A stretch of 64,000 nt of DNA from Anthoceros angustus (GCA_010909165.1 VJWM01000068.1:744001-808000); one strand, 5' to 3'; shown: positions 25,499 through 36,626, counted from the first letter of the stretch. The notes: a model not told the origin generated them from the sequence alone. Numbers and translations are program-made.

Positions 25499-28273
25499 TC
25501 AGCCTACCATCACAAGTTCAGAAGCCACACACATTCTTTGTATTTCAGTTTGGAGGAAACATGTTTCAGCCTTGCTTGACTGGCTCTTTGAATGCTTCAT
25601 TTCTCCCACCAAAAAGCTATGCACTATTCCATCCGAATCAGTCCACCAGCTCTGACCAGGATGCTTCCATGCCCCGGCTCTTATTCGGCAAGCTTGCATC
25701 TCCTGCGCGTTCTCCAACATCTGGGTGGCGGTGTATATGTTGGACATTAACACATATGCTGAGGCATTTGCCTTGTCTAGCTTCACTGCTTCATCAAAGG
25801 CATGGCGTCCGACCTCCACGTTGCTCCACTTCTGACAAGCACCCAACAGCGTGTGCCAAACTGCAGCATTAGGTAGTACAGGCATTGTTCGTACCAAAGC
25901 TAGAGCCTCATCCAGTCGGCCTAAACGGCCCAGAAGATCTATCATGCATGTGTAGTGCTCTACAGTTGGAGTGATGTTGTACTGTCTATCCATAGCTTCC
26001 AGATATTCTCTCCCCTTGTTCACTAGACCTGCATGACTGCATGCTGTCAGTACGCTGAGGAGTGTGATTCCGACTGGGTGTATGCCGTCCTCCCTCATTC
26101 TCCGGACCAAATTAAAGACTATGTCAGCGAATCCTTGACAAGTGTAGCCTGCAATTAAAGCACTCCATGTGACAACGTCTCTTTCCGGCAACGCATCAAA
26201 CACCTGCTGTGCATCATCCATGCTCCCAGACTTTCCATACATGTTTATCAAGCTGGCGGCAACAAACAAATCACCTTGCAGTCCTTGTTCCACGATCTGT
26301 GCATGGAGGTGCCTTCCGAGATGCAACGCAGCCACGTTTGCACATGCCTGCAGGAGGCAGACAAATGTCATGGAATCAGGTACAGCAATGCCTTCTTCTT
26401 GCATAGCACTGTAAAGACTAAGGGCTTTGTGCCCAAGTCCCTGCTGAGAATACCCTGCTATCATGGAAGTCCAAGTCACCTCATTTTTTTCACCAAGTCC
26501 TTCGAACACTCTCTCAGCCTCTTCCAAGTTCCCACACTTTACATACATGTTCACCAGACCGTTTGCTAGAAAAACATCTGCTTGATATCCTTGCTCTCTA
26601 ATTTGCGCATGGAGCTGTTTCCCTTTCTCCAACGCCAGAGTTCCTAGACTCGCACATGCATGCAGGAGGCACATGAATGTCACAGAAGTGGGTTCGGCGA
26701 TGCCTTCGTCTTGCATAGCACCGTAGATGCAAAGGGCTTCCTGGCCCATGCCCTGCTGGGAGTACCCTGCAATCAGGGTATTCCACGTTACTACACCTTT
26801 TTGGCCAAGGCTGTCAAATACTTTGTGAGCTTCTTCCAAGCTGCCACACTTTGCATACATGTCCACCAACCCGTTGGCTACAAACACATCCGCTTGATAT
26901 TCTAAATCTACTATGTGTGCATGAATCTGCTTCCCCATCGCCAAAGCCGGGTTGCCCACACTTGCGCATGCCTGCAGGAGGCACACGAATGTCACGGAGT
27001 TGGGTGCTGTCATGCCTTCTTCTTGCATAACACTGTAGAGATGAATTGCCTCCCGGCCCATACCCTGCTGGGAATACCCTGCCATCATTGCATTCCAAGT
27101 CACCACATCTTTTTGACCCAGTCCTTCAAAAACTCTTTGAGCGTCTTCAACGCTACCACACTTTGCATACATGTTTACCAAGCTGCTGGCTACAAACACA
27201 TCAGTGTGGTGTCCCCGTTCTCTAATCTGTGCATGAAGCTGCTTCCCCGTCTCCAAAGCTGGGCTGCCCACACTGGCACACGCCTGCAGGAGGCACACAA
27301 ATGTCACGGAGTTCGGTACAGCCATGCCTCCTTCTAGCATAACACTGTAGAGACGAAGTGCGTCCTGGCCCATGCCCTGCTGAGAGTACCCTGCAATGAG
27401 AGCCGTCCAAGTTACCACATCTTTTTCACCAAGTCCGTCGAACACCCTTTGAGCGTCTTCCAAGTTGCCACACCTTGCATACATGCCCACCAAGCAATTA
27501 CAGACAAACAAATCAGGCTCCATCCCACTGGCCAACACATCAGCATGAACCTGCTGCCCAGTTTCCAAGTCCAATCCGCTTGCACAAGCCTGAAGGGCTG
27601 CCACAAACACGTGGCCGTCCGCCTTCACCCCTGCCCTGCGCATCCGACGATACAGTTCAATAGCCTCCTTGTCATGCCCGTGCTTCACATGCGCAGAAAT
27701 GATTGACGACCACATGAAAGCATCTGGTTCAGCAGCCTCGGTGAACACATCCATCGCATCTTGTAACCTGCCCCGAGAAGCATACATTCTCAGAATGTGG
27801 TTGCACAGGAAAGTGTCCGACTGATACCCCTTCTTCACCGTCAAGGCATGGACGCGGCGCCCAAGATCAAGATCCTTTTCCACCACACATTTCTTCAACA
27901 CAGTATAAAAGTAAAATTGGGAAACACAACAGCCCGCCTGCACCAGCACTCCCAAAGCCTCAACAGCCTGGGTGAGACGGCCTTGCCGACACAGCTGGCT
28001 CACAGTTTCCGCGGTTACGCCCCTTCCATATCCTGCAGGCCTGCCAAGCTCAGCATCATCCGGCAAGCTCCAGCTGAATTTGCAGCTACGCAGCCCCACG
28101 TTGCCGGACGATATACATCCTTTCCGACGGGCTGCCTGTTGTGCAAAGGTTCTCCACGAAAACTGTTCCCATGACCACTCCTGTTGCCCTGTACGTAACT
28201 CAAGTGCCGCGCTGCAGACAGCCATGGCCAGCGGGAGCAGGAGCACGGGTAGAGCCAACTCATGCACTTCCAC
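25499..28273 (-). CDS. PLS-type pentatricopeptide repeat protein, E class without DYW (924 aa)
   Basis: Intronless open frame of 924 codons. It is built of PPR repeats with typical words such as VVTWTALIAGYSQQG and MYAKCGSVEDAQRVF, in roughly seven P-L-S triplets from about residue 90 to 800. The C-terminal E-type region has WKHPGQSWW and HSFLVGE, then ends without a DYW deaminase domain. Proteins of this family enter plastids or mitochondria and bind single-stranded RNA, usually to mark a C-to-U editing site. An E-class protein lacking DYW normally needs a deaminase partner. The first 90 residues lack repeats and may include a targeting peptide, but the exact start is uncertain. The central repeats are very alike, suggesting recent internal duplication. 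Confidence 0.9.
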   Translation of the reverse strand: MEVHELALPVLLLPLAMAVCSAALELRTGQQEWSWEQFSWRTFAQQAARRKGCISSGNVGLRSCKFSWSLPDDAELGRPAGYGRGVTAETVSQLCRQGRLTQAVEALGVLVQAGCCVSQFYFYTVLKKCVVEKDLDLGRRVHALTVKKGYQSDTFLCNHILRMYASRGRLQDAMDVFTEAAEPDAFMWSSIISAHVKHGHDKEAIELYRRMRRAGVKADGHVFVAALQACASGLDLETGQQVHADVLASGMEPDLFVCNCLVGMYARCGNLEDAQRVFDGLGEKDVVTWTALIAGYSQQGMGQDALRLYSVMLEGGMAVPNSVTFVCLLQACASVGSPALETGKQLHAQIRERGHHTDVFVASSLVNMYAKCGSVEDAQRVFEGLGQKDVVTWNAMMAGYSQQGMGREAIHLYSVMQEEGMTAPNSVTFVCLLQACASVGNPALAMGKQIHAHIVDLEYQADVFVANGLVDMYAKCGSLEEAHKVFDSLGQKGVVTWNTLIAGYSQQGMGQEALCIYGAMQDEGIAEPTSVTFMCLLHACASLGTLALEKGKQLHAQIREQGYQADVFLANGLVNMYVKCGNLEEAERVFEGLGEKNEVTWTSMIAGYSQQGLGHKALSLYSAMQEEGIAVPDSMTFVCLLQACANVAALHLGRHLHAQIVEQGLQGDLFVAASLINMYGKSGSMDDAQQVFDALPERDVVTWSALIAGYTCQGFADIVFNLVRRMREDGIHPVGITLLSVLTACSHAGLVNKGREYLEAMDRQYNITPTVEHYTCMIDLLGRLGRLDEALALVRTMPVLPNAAVWHTLLGACQKWSNVEVGRHAFDEAVKLDKANASAYVLMSNIYTATQMLENAQEMQACRIRAGAWKHPGQSWWTDSDGIVHSFLVGEMKHSKSQSSKAETCFLQTEIQRMCVASELVMVG

Positions 28274-29400
28274 GGCGCATTTCTACGACCCACATGATCT
28301 TACTCCACAACCACACGCCGATGTGACAGCGCATCCGGCAAAGCACGGTCGGATCAAGTACTGTCAGATACAGTATGTGGCGTGAGAGCCAGACGGCTTC
28401 TGAAAAGATCATGGAACGATCCAGCACACGGCAGCATGTGATCACCTTGCTAGCCAAATGGAAACCCTCAAGGCGAGGCGAGGCAAGGCAGGATGGACAT
28501 CACTAGGCAGTCCTTCTTGTGATGAAGAAGCAGGGGAAAAGCTTGCCAGCGTGTACAATTTCGGGACCTATTCAAAAGGCACCCAGAAGAAATTATGGGC
28601 TCCCTTGCTCTTGGTAGACGAAATCCTTGAGATGGGGTATGTCGCAATGGCCTCAACATGGGTGGGAAGATGAGATCAAAACAGTGTCTGCGATTCGAAT
28701 CGTCTCAAAGCCCGCACAAATATCCGCACCATGGGAGCAATCAGACTCCGTACCAGATTTTGTTCCACGACAGACAAAAATGAACACCAGGTCGGGTCCT
28801 GAGTCCGGACAGCAGTTGCGCAGAGCATGCCATGGCCGGATCTAAGAGAAGGGACAAGCGCGAGGAGCGCGCCAAAATGAGGCACGGTGGGCATGCAACT
28901 GCAGCGCGGAGGAGGGAGGAGGAAGGGGACATGGCGGTATTCTGTTCGTCAGTGGGTCGGGGCTTGAAAGCCGCCCGTGTGAGTCACGTTGGGCGCGGCG
29001 GGGAAGAAGGAGTCAGGGCCCGGCTGATGACGCTCTGCGCATTCCAGAGCAGAGCTAGCTGTCCGGTTATGAGGCTCTGAGCACGGCCTCTGTCAGATCG
29101 AGGCGTGGCCTATAGGCCGGTCCAAGTGTGATCTGGCCACCCCTGCACGAATCTCCTCTGCTGTCCTTTATGCCGCCATCAACGCCAGCCTTTGTGCAGC
29201 AAATCTCTCTCATCGCATCACACAAACCTTCCATTTCCAGCCTGTCGTGTCTCCTCTTTCTCCCCTCCCAGTCTTCTTCCCCTCTTGTTTTTCCTTTCAC
29301 TCTGCTGCTGCCTGTCCGGGGAAAATGATGGGCGGAAGACGCGCATTCTCCTCACCGGCAGAATGCCGGCCTTGCGCGGATCGGCCGCCATCCGCGTGAC
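28274..29400. other. Intergenic region between divergent PPR and ARM genes
   Basis: No convincing coding frame. It must hold the upstream regions of both flanking genes, which are divergently oriented. GC content rises toward the ARM gene, and a pyrimidine-rich tract lies at about 29230-29310. I see no clear TATA box. Confidence 0.5.
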
Positions 29401-29408
29401 CGCCCGCC

Positions 29409-31042
29409 ATGGCCGCAGTGGAGGCGAGGCCCGCAGGAGGCAGCCGGCTCCGCGCGCTGCGGGCCATCCTGTGGTTCGGCGGCCGCAGCGGCCACAGGAG
29501 GGGCCAAGGCCTCCTCCCGAATTGCCCACAAGGAGGTCTCGCAGGAGCAGCCGGCGCACTTCGACTTCCAGGATTCTGCCCGGATCAAGCTCCCTTCTCC
29601 TTCTCTCTCTCCTTCTCTCCCCGGCTCGCTGCAGGGGGAGGTGCAGAAGGTGAAGAAGCCGCAGGCTGCAGGGTCGGGCTCGCTGTGGCGGAAGCTCAAG
29701 GCCGGGTACGGCGTGTGCGGGGGGGATGCGGAAGTCGCCCTTGACGTGCAACAGGAACGGAATCCTTCTCCCCCCTCGGAGGAGACGTCCATCCCTCTCC
29801 CCTCCCACCCGGAGGAAGAGAAGCCGGCGGTGGAGGAGGGGCCCGGTGCAGTCCCGGATGCGGATGTGCCGCCTCCCGAGGACGTGATTGACACGGCCCC
29901 TGATCCTCCTGCCCCGGGCCCGGCCGCAGACTACCCGTACCAGGAGCTGGTGGAGAGGCTGCGGAGCGGGAGCCTGGAGGAGCGGGCAGTGGCGGCGGAG
30001 GAGGTGCGGGGCCTGGCCCGCTGCGACGGAAATGCTCGGGAGGCTCTGGGCTCCCTCGGCGCGGTGGCTCCTCTGGTATCGCTCATGCTACACTCAGGGG
30101 AGGAGATGGTGCAGCAGAGGGCGGCGGTGCTGGCGCTGCTCAATCTGGCCATCGGGCACGACGGGAACAAGCGGGACATCGCATCCGCGGAGGGCGCGCT
30201 GGGGCGGCTGGTGGAGCTTCTGGAGAAGGGGAGGTGCAAGCCGGCGGCGGCGGCCATGCTGTCCCTCTCGGCGCTGGACGCCAACAAGGCGGTGATCGGG
30301 AGCAGCGGGCCATCCCAATTCTGGTCCGCCTGCTCAAGGGCGGGATCTCTGCCGAGCTCCAGGAGGCGGGCTCGCGGAGGCAGCAAAGGCGGGATGCGCT
30401 CGAGCGCTGTACAATCTCTCCCCTCTGCAAGGCGAACCTGGCTCTGATGGTGGGGTGCGGGGCCGTGGCGGCGCTGCTGTCCTCGGCCGAGGAGGGGAGG
30501 AGGACGTTCAGGAGAAGGGGATGGCGGTGCTGGGGCACCTGGTGGGGGTGGAGTCGGGGCGGCGGGCCATCGCGAGCAGCAAGGACGGGGTGCAGTTCCT
30601 GGTGGAGGTGCTGCGGGAGGAGGCGTCGCCCAAGACGCAGGAGCGGGCGGTGTTCATCCTCATGGTGGTCGCGCACCACAGCAGGAGCACGCGCGGGGCC
30701 ATCGCCCGCGCGGGGGCCGTGAACGCGCTGCTGGAGCTGCTGCTGCTGGGGACGCCGCTGGCGCAGAAGCGGGCGTCCAAGCTGCTGGACAGCTTGCGGG
30801 AGGATTCCGAGAAGGGGAGGTCCATCTCCGCGCCCATGGCCACCGGGATCCTGGATTCGCAGCTGGAGATTCAGGAGGTGCAGGAGGGGGACGAGGGTGC
30901 TGCCGTCCGCAGGCTGCCTGATGAACGGCGGGCCATGGACAAGATTGTGCAGCAGAGCTTGCAGAGGAACTTCAGGACTATGGTGAGGCGCGCCAATTTC
31001 CCCTCCTCTGCGGATTTGCAGCTGCAAACGCAGTCGGGGTGA
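29409..31042 (+). pseudogene. ARM-repeat protein gene with several frame breaks
   Basis: The sequence encodes armadillo repeats like those of plant ARM-superfamily proteins such as Arabidopsis At2g27430. Frame 1 (from 29641) has YQELVERLRSGSLEERAVAA and LALLNLAIGHDGNK. It breaks near 30306, where a second frame gives AIPILVRLLKGGIS. After disturbances around 30390-30430 and 30500, a third frame gives EKGMAVLGHLVGVE and GTPLAQKRASKLLDSLRE and runs to the stop at 31040-31042. A pyrimidine tract ending CTGCAG near 29634 suggests an intron upstream, with a start possibly at 29409. The breaks are single-base shifts in very GC-rich DNA within about 200 bp, and the family sequence is well conserved on both sides. 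Sequencing error is as likely as true pseudogenisation. No U-box domain is visible, and the molecular role is unknown. Confidence 0.75.
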
Positions 31043-31049
31043 GGACATC

Positions 31050-31970
31050 GGTTGCTATTTCAGCTGCCAGAGCCCCGCTTCTTCTTCATGGAGTCATGGC
31101 CGATCGATCTCGGGTCCTTGGAATGGCTACAAGACGGACACCCACGGACGACCTCGTCGTCTGTTTCAGCTTTCAGCTCTGCTCCAAGCCACAGGTCTCC
31201 GGTGCCCTCTAGCTGTTTTTTCCCAAGAGACATGGCCCGCGGCTGACGAGAGATTTTTGCCTCTCATTCTTGCCCTGGCCGGATTGTATATTATTGTTCT
31301 ATGTGGAACACCACATGACCCGGCCCACTGCTGGGCTTGTGTGGGACCCATATACCCCGACATAGTCTTCTAGTAAAGCTTGTAAAGCATATCTTCTTCA
31401 TTGTCATGCTCCACGGACAGCCTGAGAGCACTTATTCCAACTAACGAGTGGCACTCATCCCGACTAACGAATTCGAACGGGTTTATTAATCTATATTTCA
31501 ATTTTTTATTACTACGAGATGTATGGATAAACAGTATTCAGATACGACATGGTACATATGTACGGAGAAACAAAGTACAGGCTAAACATAAATAAATAGA
31601 ACTTTTCATGAAGAATGAAGGAAGTTTCCATAGAAAAAAGAATGAAGGAGGTATCCATAGAGTAAATGAAGGAGGTATCCATAGAGTAAAGGAGAGCAGG
31701 AAGTTTTCATGAAGAATGAAGCAAGTTTCCATGGAGAAAAGGAGAGAGTTGGAACGTCAATGAACAATGGGGTGAGAGGGAAAAAAAAGATGAATAATGG
31801 GGTGGGGAGTGGGAATGTAAAAGCAAACGCATAAGACATTAAAGGGAGCTATGATGGAGCAAGGGTGTATATTAGGATAGGAATTCAGATGTCACAAGGT
31901 TAATCCAGCGGGTATACTCGACTAACAAATATGTCTCTTCAAATGACTTGTCATTTCTAGGATAATAATT
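31050..31970. other. Non-coding stretch with a short minisatellite
   Basis: This begins with the probable 3' untranslated region of the ARM gene, then becomes AT-rich. Around 31617-31735 are several imperfect copies of a unit of about 24 bp built on GAAGGAGGTATCCATAGAG. No gene is seen. Confidence 0.5.
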
Positions 31971-32200
31971 ATTGTGGCTCTATCTAACACACAAACAAAG
32001 CATAGAGTATGATACCATGCTCTCTAGGTACGGAAACAATACGGCTGCGCAATTTTCTTGAAGAAATTTATGGGATCAAAGTTGCAGGATGCAACAACCA
32101 TCTCTAATGATAATCAAGGTTGCATATTCTTGACCAAGAACACAACTTTCATGCAAGGATAGGACATATCGACAAATCCAAGATTCTTAATCTCTAGCAT
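31971..32200 (+). pseudogene. Relic of a copia retrotransposon RNase H domain
   Basis: Pieces in shifting frames match the end of copia polyproteins: VALS, then LRNFLEEIYGIKVAG near 32048, then SNDNQGCIFLTKNTTF near 32105. These correspond to the RNase H region where copia elements read DNQ, then KNP or KNT, then HID. Stops and frameshifts interrupt it. It lies outside the LTR pair to the right and reads in the opposite direction, so it belongs to an older insertion. Confidence 0.7.
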
Positions 32201-32908
32201 GGTTTGGGATGACATTCTTTCAATTCAATTTAGGATTGAAGCAAGACTTTACACCAGAGAAAAAGTAGAATCCAAAAAGGAAAATATGAGTATTGTCCAA
32301 AAAAGGACATGCCTATGGATATCTTGGTATGAGTGGGCCAAGCATATCGGCTAGCACATATCAAAGGATTGATATCTTGACCAAAGGATTGACTTTGAAG
32401 AAATATACTGGGTTTGAAAGGGAGTGTGAAAAATCCATAAAATTGTGATAAGAATCTTAAATTAGAATCTATGAATAGAAATCCTAAAAGTATAAAGGAT
32501 ATTGCATATATCCCCATAGAGGGTTAGCCATACGCCGATGTGAAATAGGCCTGCGGGGCCGCTTGTTGTAAAAGCCCATGGGACTGCCTATTCTAAAAGC
32601 CCTACGGGGCTACTCTGAATTAAGTTCACGAACAAGTTCACTATGAAACAAAGATCGAGTTCATAATCCTCAAGATTATGCCAACTCCAAAGGCTATATG
32701 TAGATCTATTGTTATGGGACACCTATGGTTCTACCAAACTTCTGTTCAAACGAGGTTAACTTGTATGCATATTAAGTCCGAATGGATTAACCTATATTTA
32801 GTATATTTTATAAATATTAATTATTTATAAAATTATGGGAGTTGTTGTCATGCTTCAACATCCTTCATAAGAAAGCAATGGCACGTTCTTCATGTTTTGA
32901 AATTCTTT
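32201..32908. other. AT-rich sequence before the LTR element, no gene
   Basis: No coding potential is recognised. Two short GC-richer words (CTGCGGGGCCGC and CCTACGGGGCTAC, near 32550-32612) stand out. The stretch probably contains further decayed retrotransposon sequence following the RNase H relic. Confidence 0.4.
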
Positions 32909-33154
32909 TGTTAAAATCCTAGCAGTAGGATTGTGCATCTCTTGTATCTAGTCTAGCATTATCGAGATGCTATGCTCACAAAGATATTTCGTGTTGAATT
33001 AGCTATAAGGTGTATACAAAATGTGTCTTAAATAGTGTATGTGGGTGTCTCTTCCGAAGAGGCACACCCGTTCGTAATTACTAAATACTATTAATTACGG
33101 TCTACGGTAACTAGCGGACGGTAGGGTTACGGACAGATTAATTGTTTCGTAACA
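32909..33154 (-). repeat. Left LTR (3' LTR of the minus-strand element)
   Basis: 246 bp, TGTTA...TAACA, about 97.5 percent identical by eye to the right LTR. The polypurine tract abuts it at 33155. Confidence 0.93.
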
Positions 33155-33377
33155 CTCCCTCTTAAGCTGGACGTAACCTGAACAGTAGTGGAGGCTATCT
33201 CCCATGGAGCGCGACGCTCCTCTTTGATGCGCTCCCTCTGAAGGCTAATGAGAGCCTGTACAGGCCGTCTTGAGGCACGGCACTGAAGAGGCACAATTCA
33301 GGATTTGTGGTCCTGAAAAAGTAGCATGACCCCCTTGAAACTAGCATCTCAAGATCGCCTTGCTTCAGCAGCTGAGT

Positions 33378-33459
33378 CATGGAAACCAGGTTCTTGCCCA
33401 TTTGTGGGACGAGGAGCACATGGAAACCAGGTTCTTGCCCATTTGTGGGACGAGGAGCA
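33378..33459. repeat. 41-bp tandem duplication inside the LTR element
   Basis: The word beginning CATGGAAACCAGGTTCTTGC at 33378 recurs at 33419. Because 41 is not a multiple of three, it breaks the reading frame between the protease part (33460-33667) and the following KNLVSM-containing GAG-pre-integrase part. The element's polyprotein is disabled here as well as by the large deletion. Confidence 0.85.
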
Positions 33460-33599
33460 CAGGCTCCAAGGTAAGCACCGAACCGTCCTCGAGGGGAAAT
33501 TCGCAAATGCCTTGTCCCATAATTGGCAGGTTGGATCTACTCCGTTCGTCACCAAGTAACACCCTTTCCCTGAGAGGATGAGTATCCAGCTTGGTGAAT

Positions 33600-33667
33600 A
33601 GAGTACGGTTGTTGCATATGTGGGCGGTGGCTCCACTGTCCAGATACCACCCCGCATCCTGATGCAA
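33600..33667 (-). pseudogene. Copia protease fragment (DSGA motif)
   Basis: The minus-strand translation has WYLDSGATAHICNNRTLF. This is the catalytic Asp-Ser-Gly of the copia aspartic protease, followed by the usual TAH and N-RTLF context. The downstream frame continues through LLGD and FPLEDGSVLTLEPVLLVPQ into the 41-bp duplication. No catalytic modules follow, so this is a remnant. Confidence 0.85.
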
Positions 33668-34599
33668 CTCGGTGTTGAGGCAAACTATAAGTATCTTTAC
33701 GGTCTTTGCCTCTGCTATACTGGCGCTCCCTCTAACTGCAGTACAGGCTGCCTGTCTTAAGTCGGTACTACTCCCACAGGGGAGGAGGTACTGCTAGCCA
33801 TGGAAGCGGTAGCGTCGAGCGAAAGCGAGTTGAAGTGTTGTATAAGTTGATTCACCACGTCTCTGTAAGTTGTGGTCATAAGACTTCACGGCTCGATACG
33901 GTAGCGGCGCTCCGTGTGGCGCGCCGTGCGGGCTCCACGCCGTTCGCCGGGCCTCGCCGCCTCCACCGACGCGCCCGGCGGAGGCCCTCCCAGCGCGCCG
34001 CCCACGCCATGCCGCCGTGCTCGAGCACAACGCCGGCGCAATGCCGCCGGGCGCATGCTCCGGCGCACCACGGTGGCGTGGGTGAGGCCGGGATCGCCCC
34101 TCCGGCTCACGGCTAGGGTGAGGGCGCCGGAAATTGCTGCTCCTCTTGCCTGGAATTACTGGCCATATCTAGATTTCCTTGAGCCTGCAATAAACAGACA
34201 CGCATCAAGATGGCTTCAATGCGGCGGAGGGAGGCTTTCAATTCTCGTGTAATTTTGTTGAATTCCAGCTTGCCGATGGAATTCACAACATCATGTTGTC
34301 TCGCAGGTGTAATTGGTGGGGGCCGTAGGTCCAAGCTTGCTTGCAGGTCCAGATCAGGGTGCCGGCGGTAGTAGAAATTGTGAAGAAATGCACGCTACCG
34401 AGGTGGTGGGCTCGAACGCAACGATGGAGCCTCACGGCGTGGTGCACAAGGCTATTGTAGGCTCGTGGGTCATTCTCCGTCGAGGCAGCCATGTGCCTTG
34501 GTTTGCATGCCACGACAGCTCTCCATGTTGAGAACTTCTACGATGGGACTGCCGCCGCGGCATCTCCCTTAGACTCCCGGAGGATCATAAGCATGATAT

Positions 34600-34612
34600 A
34601 GGCTCTGATACC
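34600..34612 (-). other. Primer binding site of the LTR element
   Basis: The minus strand reads TGGTATCAGAGCC, complementary to the 3' end of plant initiator methionine tRNA, which is the standard primer of copia elements. It starts one base inside the right LTR boundary, which fixes the element's orientation. Confidence 0.9.
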
Positions 34613-34613
34613 A

Positions 34614-34859
34614 TGTTAAAATCCTAGCAGTCGGATTGTGCATCTCTTGTATCTAGTCTAGCATTATCGAGATGCTATGCTCACAAAGATATTTCGTGTT
34701 GAATTAGCTATAAGGTGTATACAAAGTGTGTCTTAAATAGTGTCTGTGGGTGTCTCTTCCGAAGAGGCACACCCGTTCGTAATTACTAAATACTATTAGT
34801 TACAGTCTATGGTAACTAGCGGACGGTAGGGTTACGGACAGATTAATTGTTTCGTAACA
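34614..34859 (-). repeat. Right LTR (5' LTR of the minus-strand element)
   Basis: 246 bp with the same termini as the left LTR. It is followed by TCTTT at 34860-34864, the second copy of the target-site duplication. Confidence 0.93.
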
Positions 34860-34864
34860 TCTTT

Positions 34865-36626
34865 CAATTGTAGTGATAAATTAGGCTGCATTTGCACCTT
34901 GTTTATGAAGTGGATATCATATTGTTAGTGAAACCATGAACAATCCATTTATTTCTTAAACGAACAAATGGAGTGTTGCTGTGTCCACTAGTAATAAGAT
35001 GTGCAACCCATAAGAAGCAGTTCAATATCACCTTGTTGAGAACATATAGAGCCATTGCAATTTGAGGAGGCTTGTAAACTTGAACAGCGCTGGCCCTGTT
35101 TTCCTATGTAGGATATGAAGACAAATACAACTCTCACAACTTCACAAATTACTCATTGACATTGGGTACGAGACCCAATTCATGATAGACAGTAGAAAAT
35201 CCATAGAAAACATAATTTAGGTTGAAATCATACGTAGTTTTTGTATCCATACATATTTTTATGAATGATTAGAGTATAAAATTTGAATTAAAATGTATAG
35301 AATATTGTTAATGAAACTGTGAGAGAATTGTTTAAACTCTGTTTGGAAAACGGCCAGGAATAAGTGATGCTTGTGATAGAGTAGATGGACCATCATGGCC
35401 GAACATGAAGCCGTTAAAGGCTCATGCCTCATAGGGTAGTTCAAGTTAAAGGCTTTCTTCAGCAAAAAAATATTTACAAGGCTCTTGACTTAAATTGGCA
35501 GAGTTGTATTAGACAAGAAGATAAAAGTAGCAGCTATGATGGCTGAAGCATTCAAGTTTGCCATAATTTCATCCATTCATTATATGTTAGAAAAATTTAA
35601 TTTATCGAACTAAGTTTTTCAATCCCTAAAAGAGAGACATGGGCTTAGTTCTTTGCCACCTAGCAGCATTAGATCATTATGCCAAGGACCAAAAAATAAG
35701 ATGAGAAACGTAACCTTTCAATAATGCGCTTCTTATGAGTCTATCCCACCGCCCCGGCACGCCTGTCCCGAATAGGGTCTTGTCCTCTTGTCTACAGGAC
35801 TTTTCTCTCCAACTTGCGTGCTTTGATAGGTAATGGAATGTGGTAGGAAAAGAGGTCAAAGAATATTGTGATCAAGGAGGTAGGTCTGTGATCTCAAAGG
35901 TTCAAAGCTCTCGCTACCTGCCATCAAGGCGGAAGATGTGGACTACGCCAAGCATCAGCCAGCAGCACCGCAACGCAGCAAACACTCAACCCTGCCTCCT
36001 TCACTGACGCGGTAACGCTGCCGCGTACACAGTCGTGGCATACTTGCAAGCATTCGACAGCGAACTTACCAACAGTGCATCCACTCAACCGAGAGCCTCG
36101 ATTTCTGCGAAAGAGAACGCGGCAACTCCGTCGAGAACATAATGCGTCCATATGTATCGTAGAAATTCTGTTGTCAGGCGTTGAGCATCTTCAACCCATG
36201 ACAACAACGTCTTCCAACCAAATTGCTCGCGTTCGCTGCCTGTACAGCTTTTGGCTGCTTAGCAAAACCTTTTGCCGGCTTGAACAAGGGAAGAAAGCTC
36301 GCTTGTCGAGTTCACGTTGCTGAGATCCGAGTGTGAGGAGTGACTGTGCGTTTCACTCCCACTGCTCCGCACACACCATGAACCTGGAATCGCTACCGTG
36401 ATTTCCTTAGATAGTCTGAATGAATTGCAATGAGGGAATGGGAACATAGTATCCACATATTTCCCCTTCTTCATTTGAAGTTCTGCCCAGGTAGCTTTAG
36501 GGTTTAAGGAAGGGTTTAGGAGGCTGCAGATGTAGACCCGGTACTCTCAAGTGTTCAAGTTGGTTTCAGGAATTTTGCAGGGGCGTTGGATTGTCGCTGA
36601 GGCTCCAGTGACCTTAGCGAAGAAGT
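34865..36626. other. Intergenic region upstream of PRMT5, no gene seen
   Basis: AT-rich and featureless to about 35900, then a mixed-composition stretch that likely contains the PRMT5 promoter and 5' untranslated region. Short open frames occur, but none resembles a protein family. Confidence 0.5.

Larger units (their letters stand above)
32909..34859 (-). mobile_element. Short non-autonomous copia-type LTR retrotransposon
   Basis: Two direct 246-bp LTRs (32909-33154 and 34614-34859) start TGTTA and end TAACA. They are flanked by a 5-bp duplication TCTTT (32904-32908 and 34860-34864). The element reads on the minus strand. Next to the right LTR lies the primer binding site TGGTATCAGAGCC (34600-34612), of initiator-Met tRNA type. 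Next to the left LTR lies the polypurine tract AAGAGGGAG (33155-33163). The interior is only 1459 bp. It keeps an aspartic protease fragment with WYLDSGATAH (about 33640) and a GAG-pre-integrase-like piece, but no integrase, reverse transcriptase or RNase H. It is therefore a deleted, non-autonomous copy. The two LTRs differ at about six of 246 positions, so the insertion is not very old. Confidence 0.93.

Noticed and set aside
25600-28290. Several plus-strand open frames of 60-140 codons inside the PPR gene.
   Set aside because: They are antisense shadows of the 924-codon PPR frame, repeated because the PPR repeats themselves repeat.
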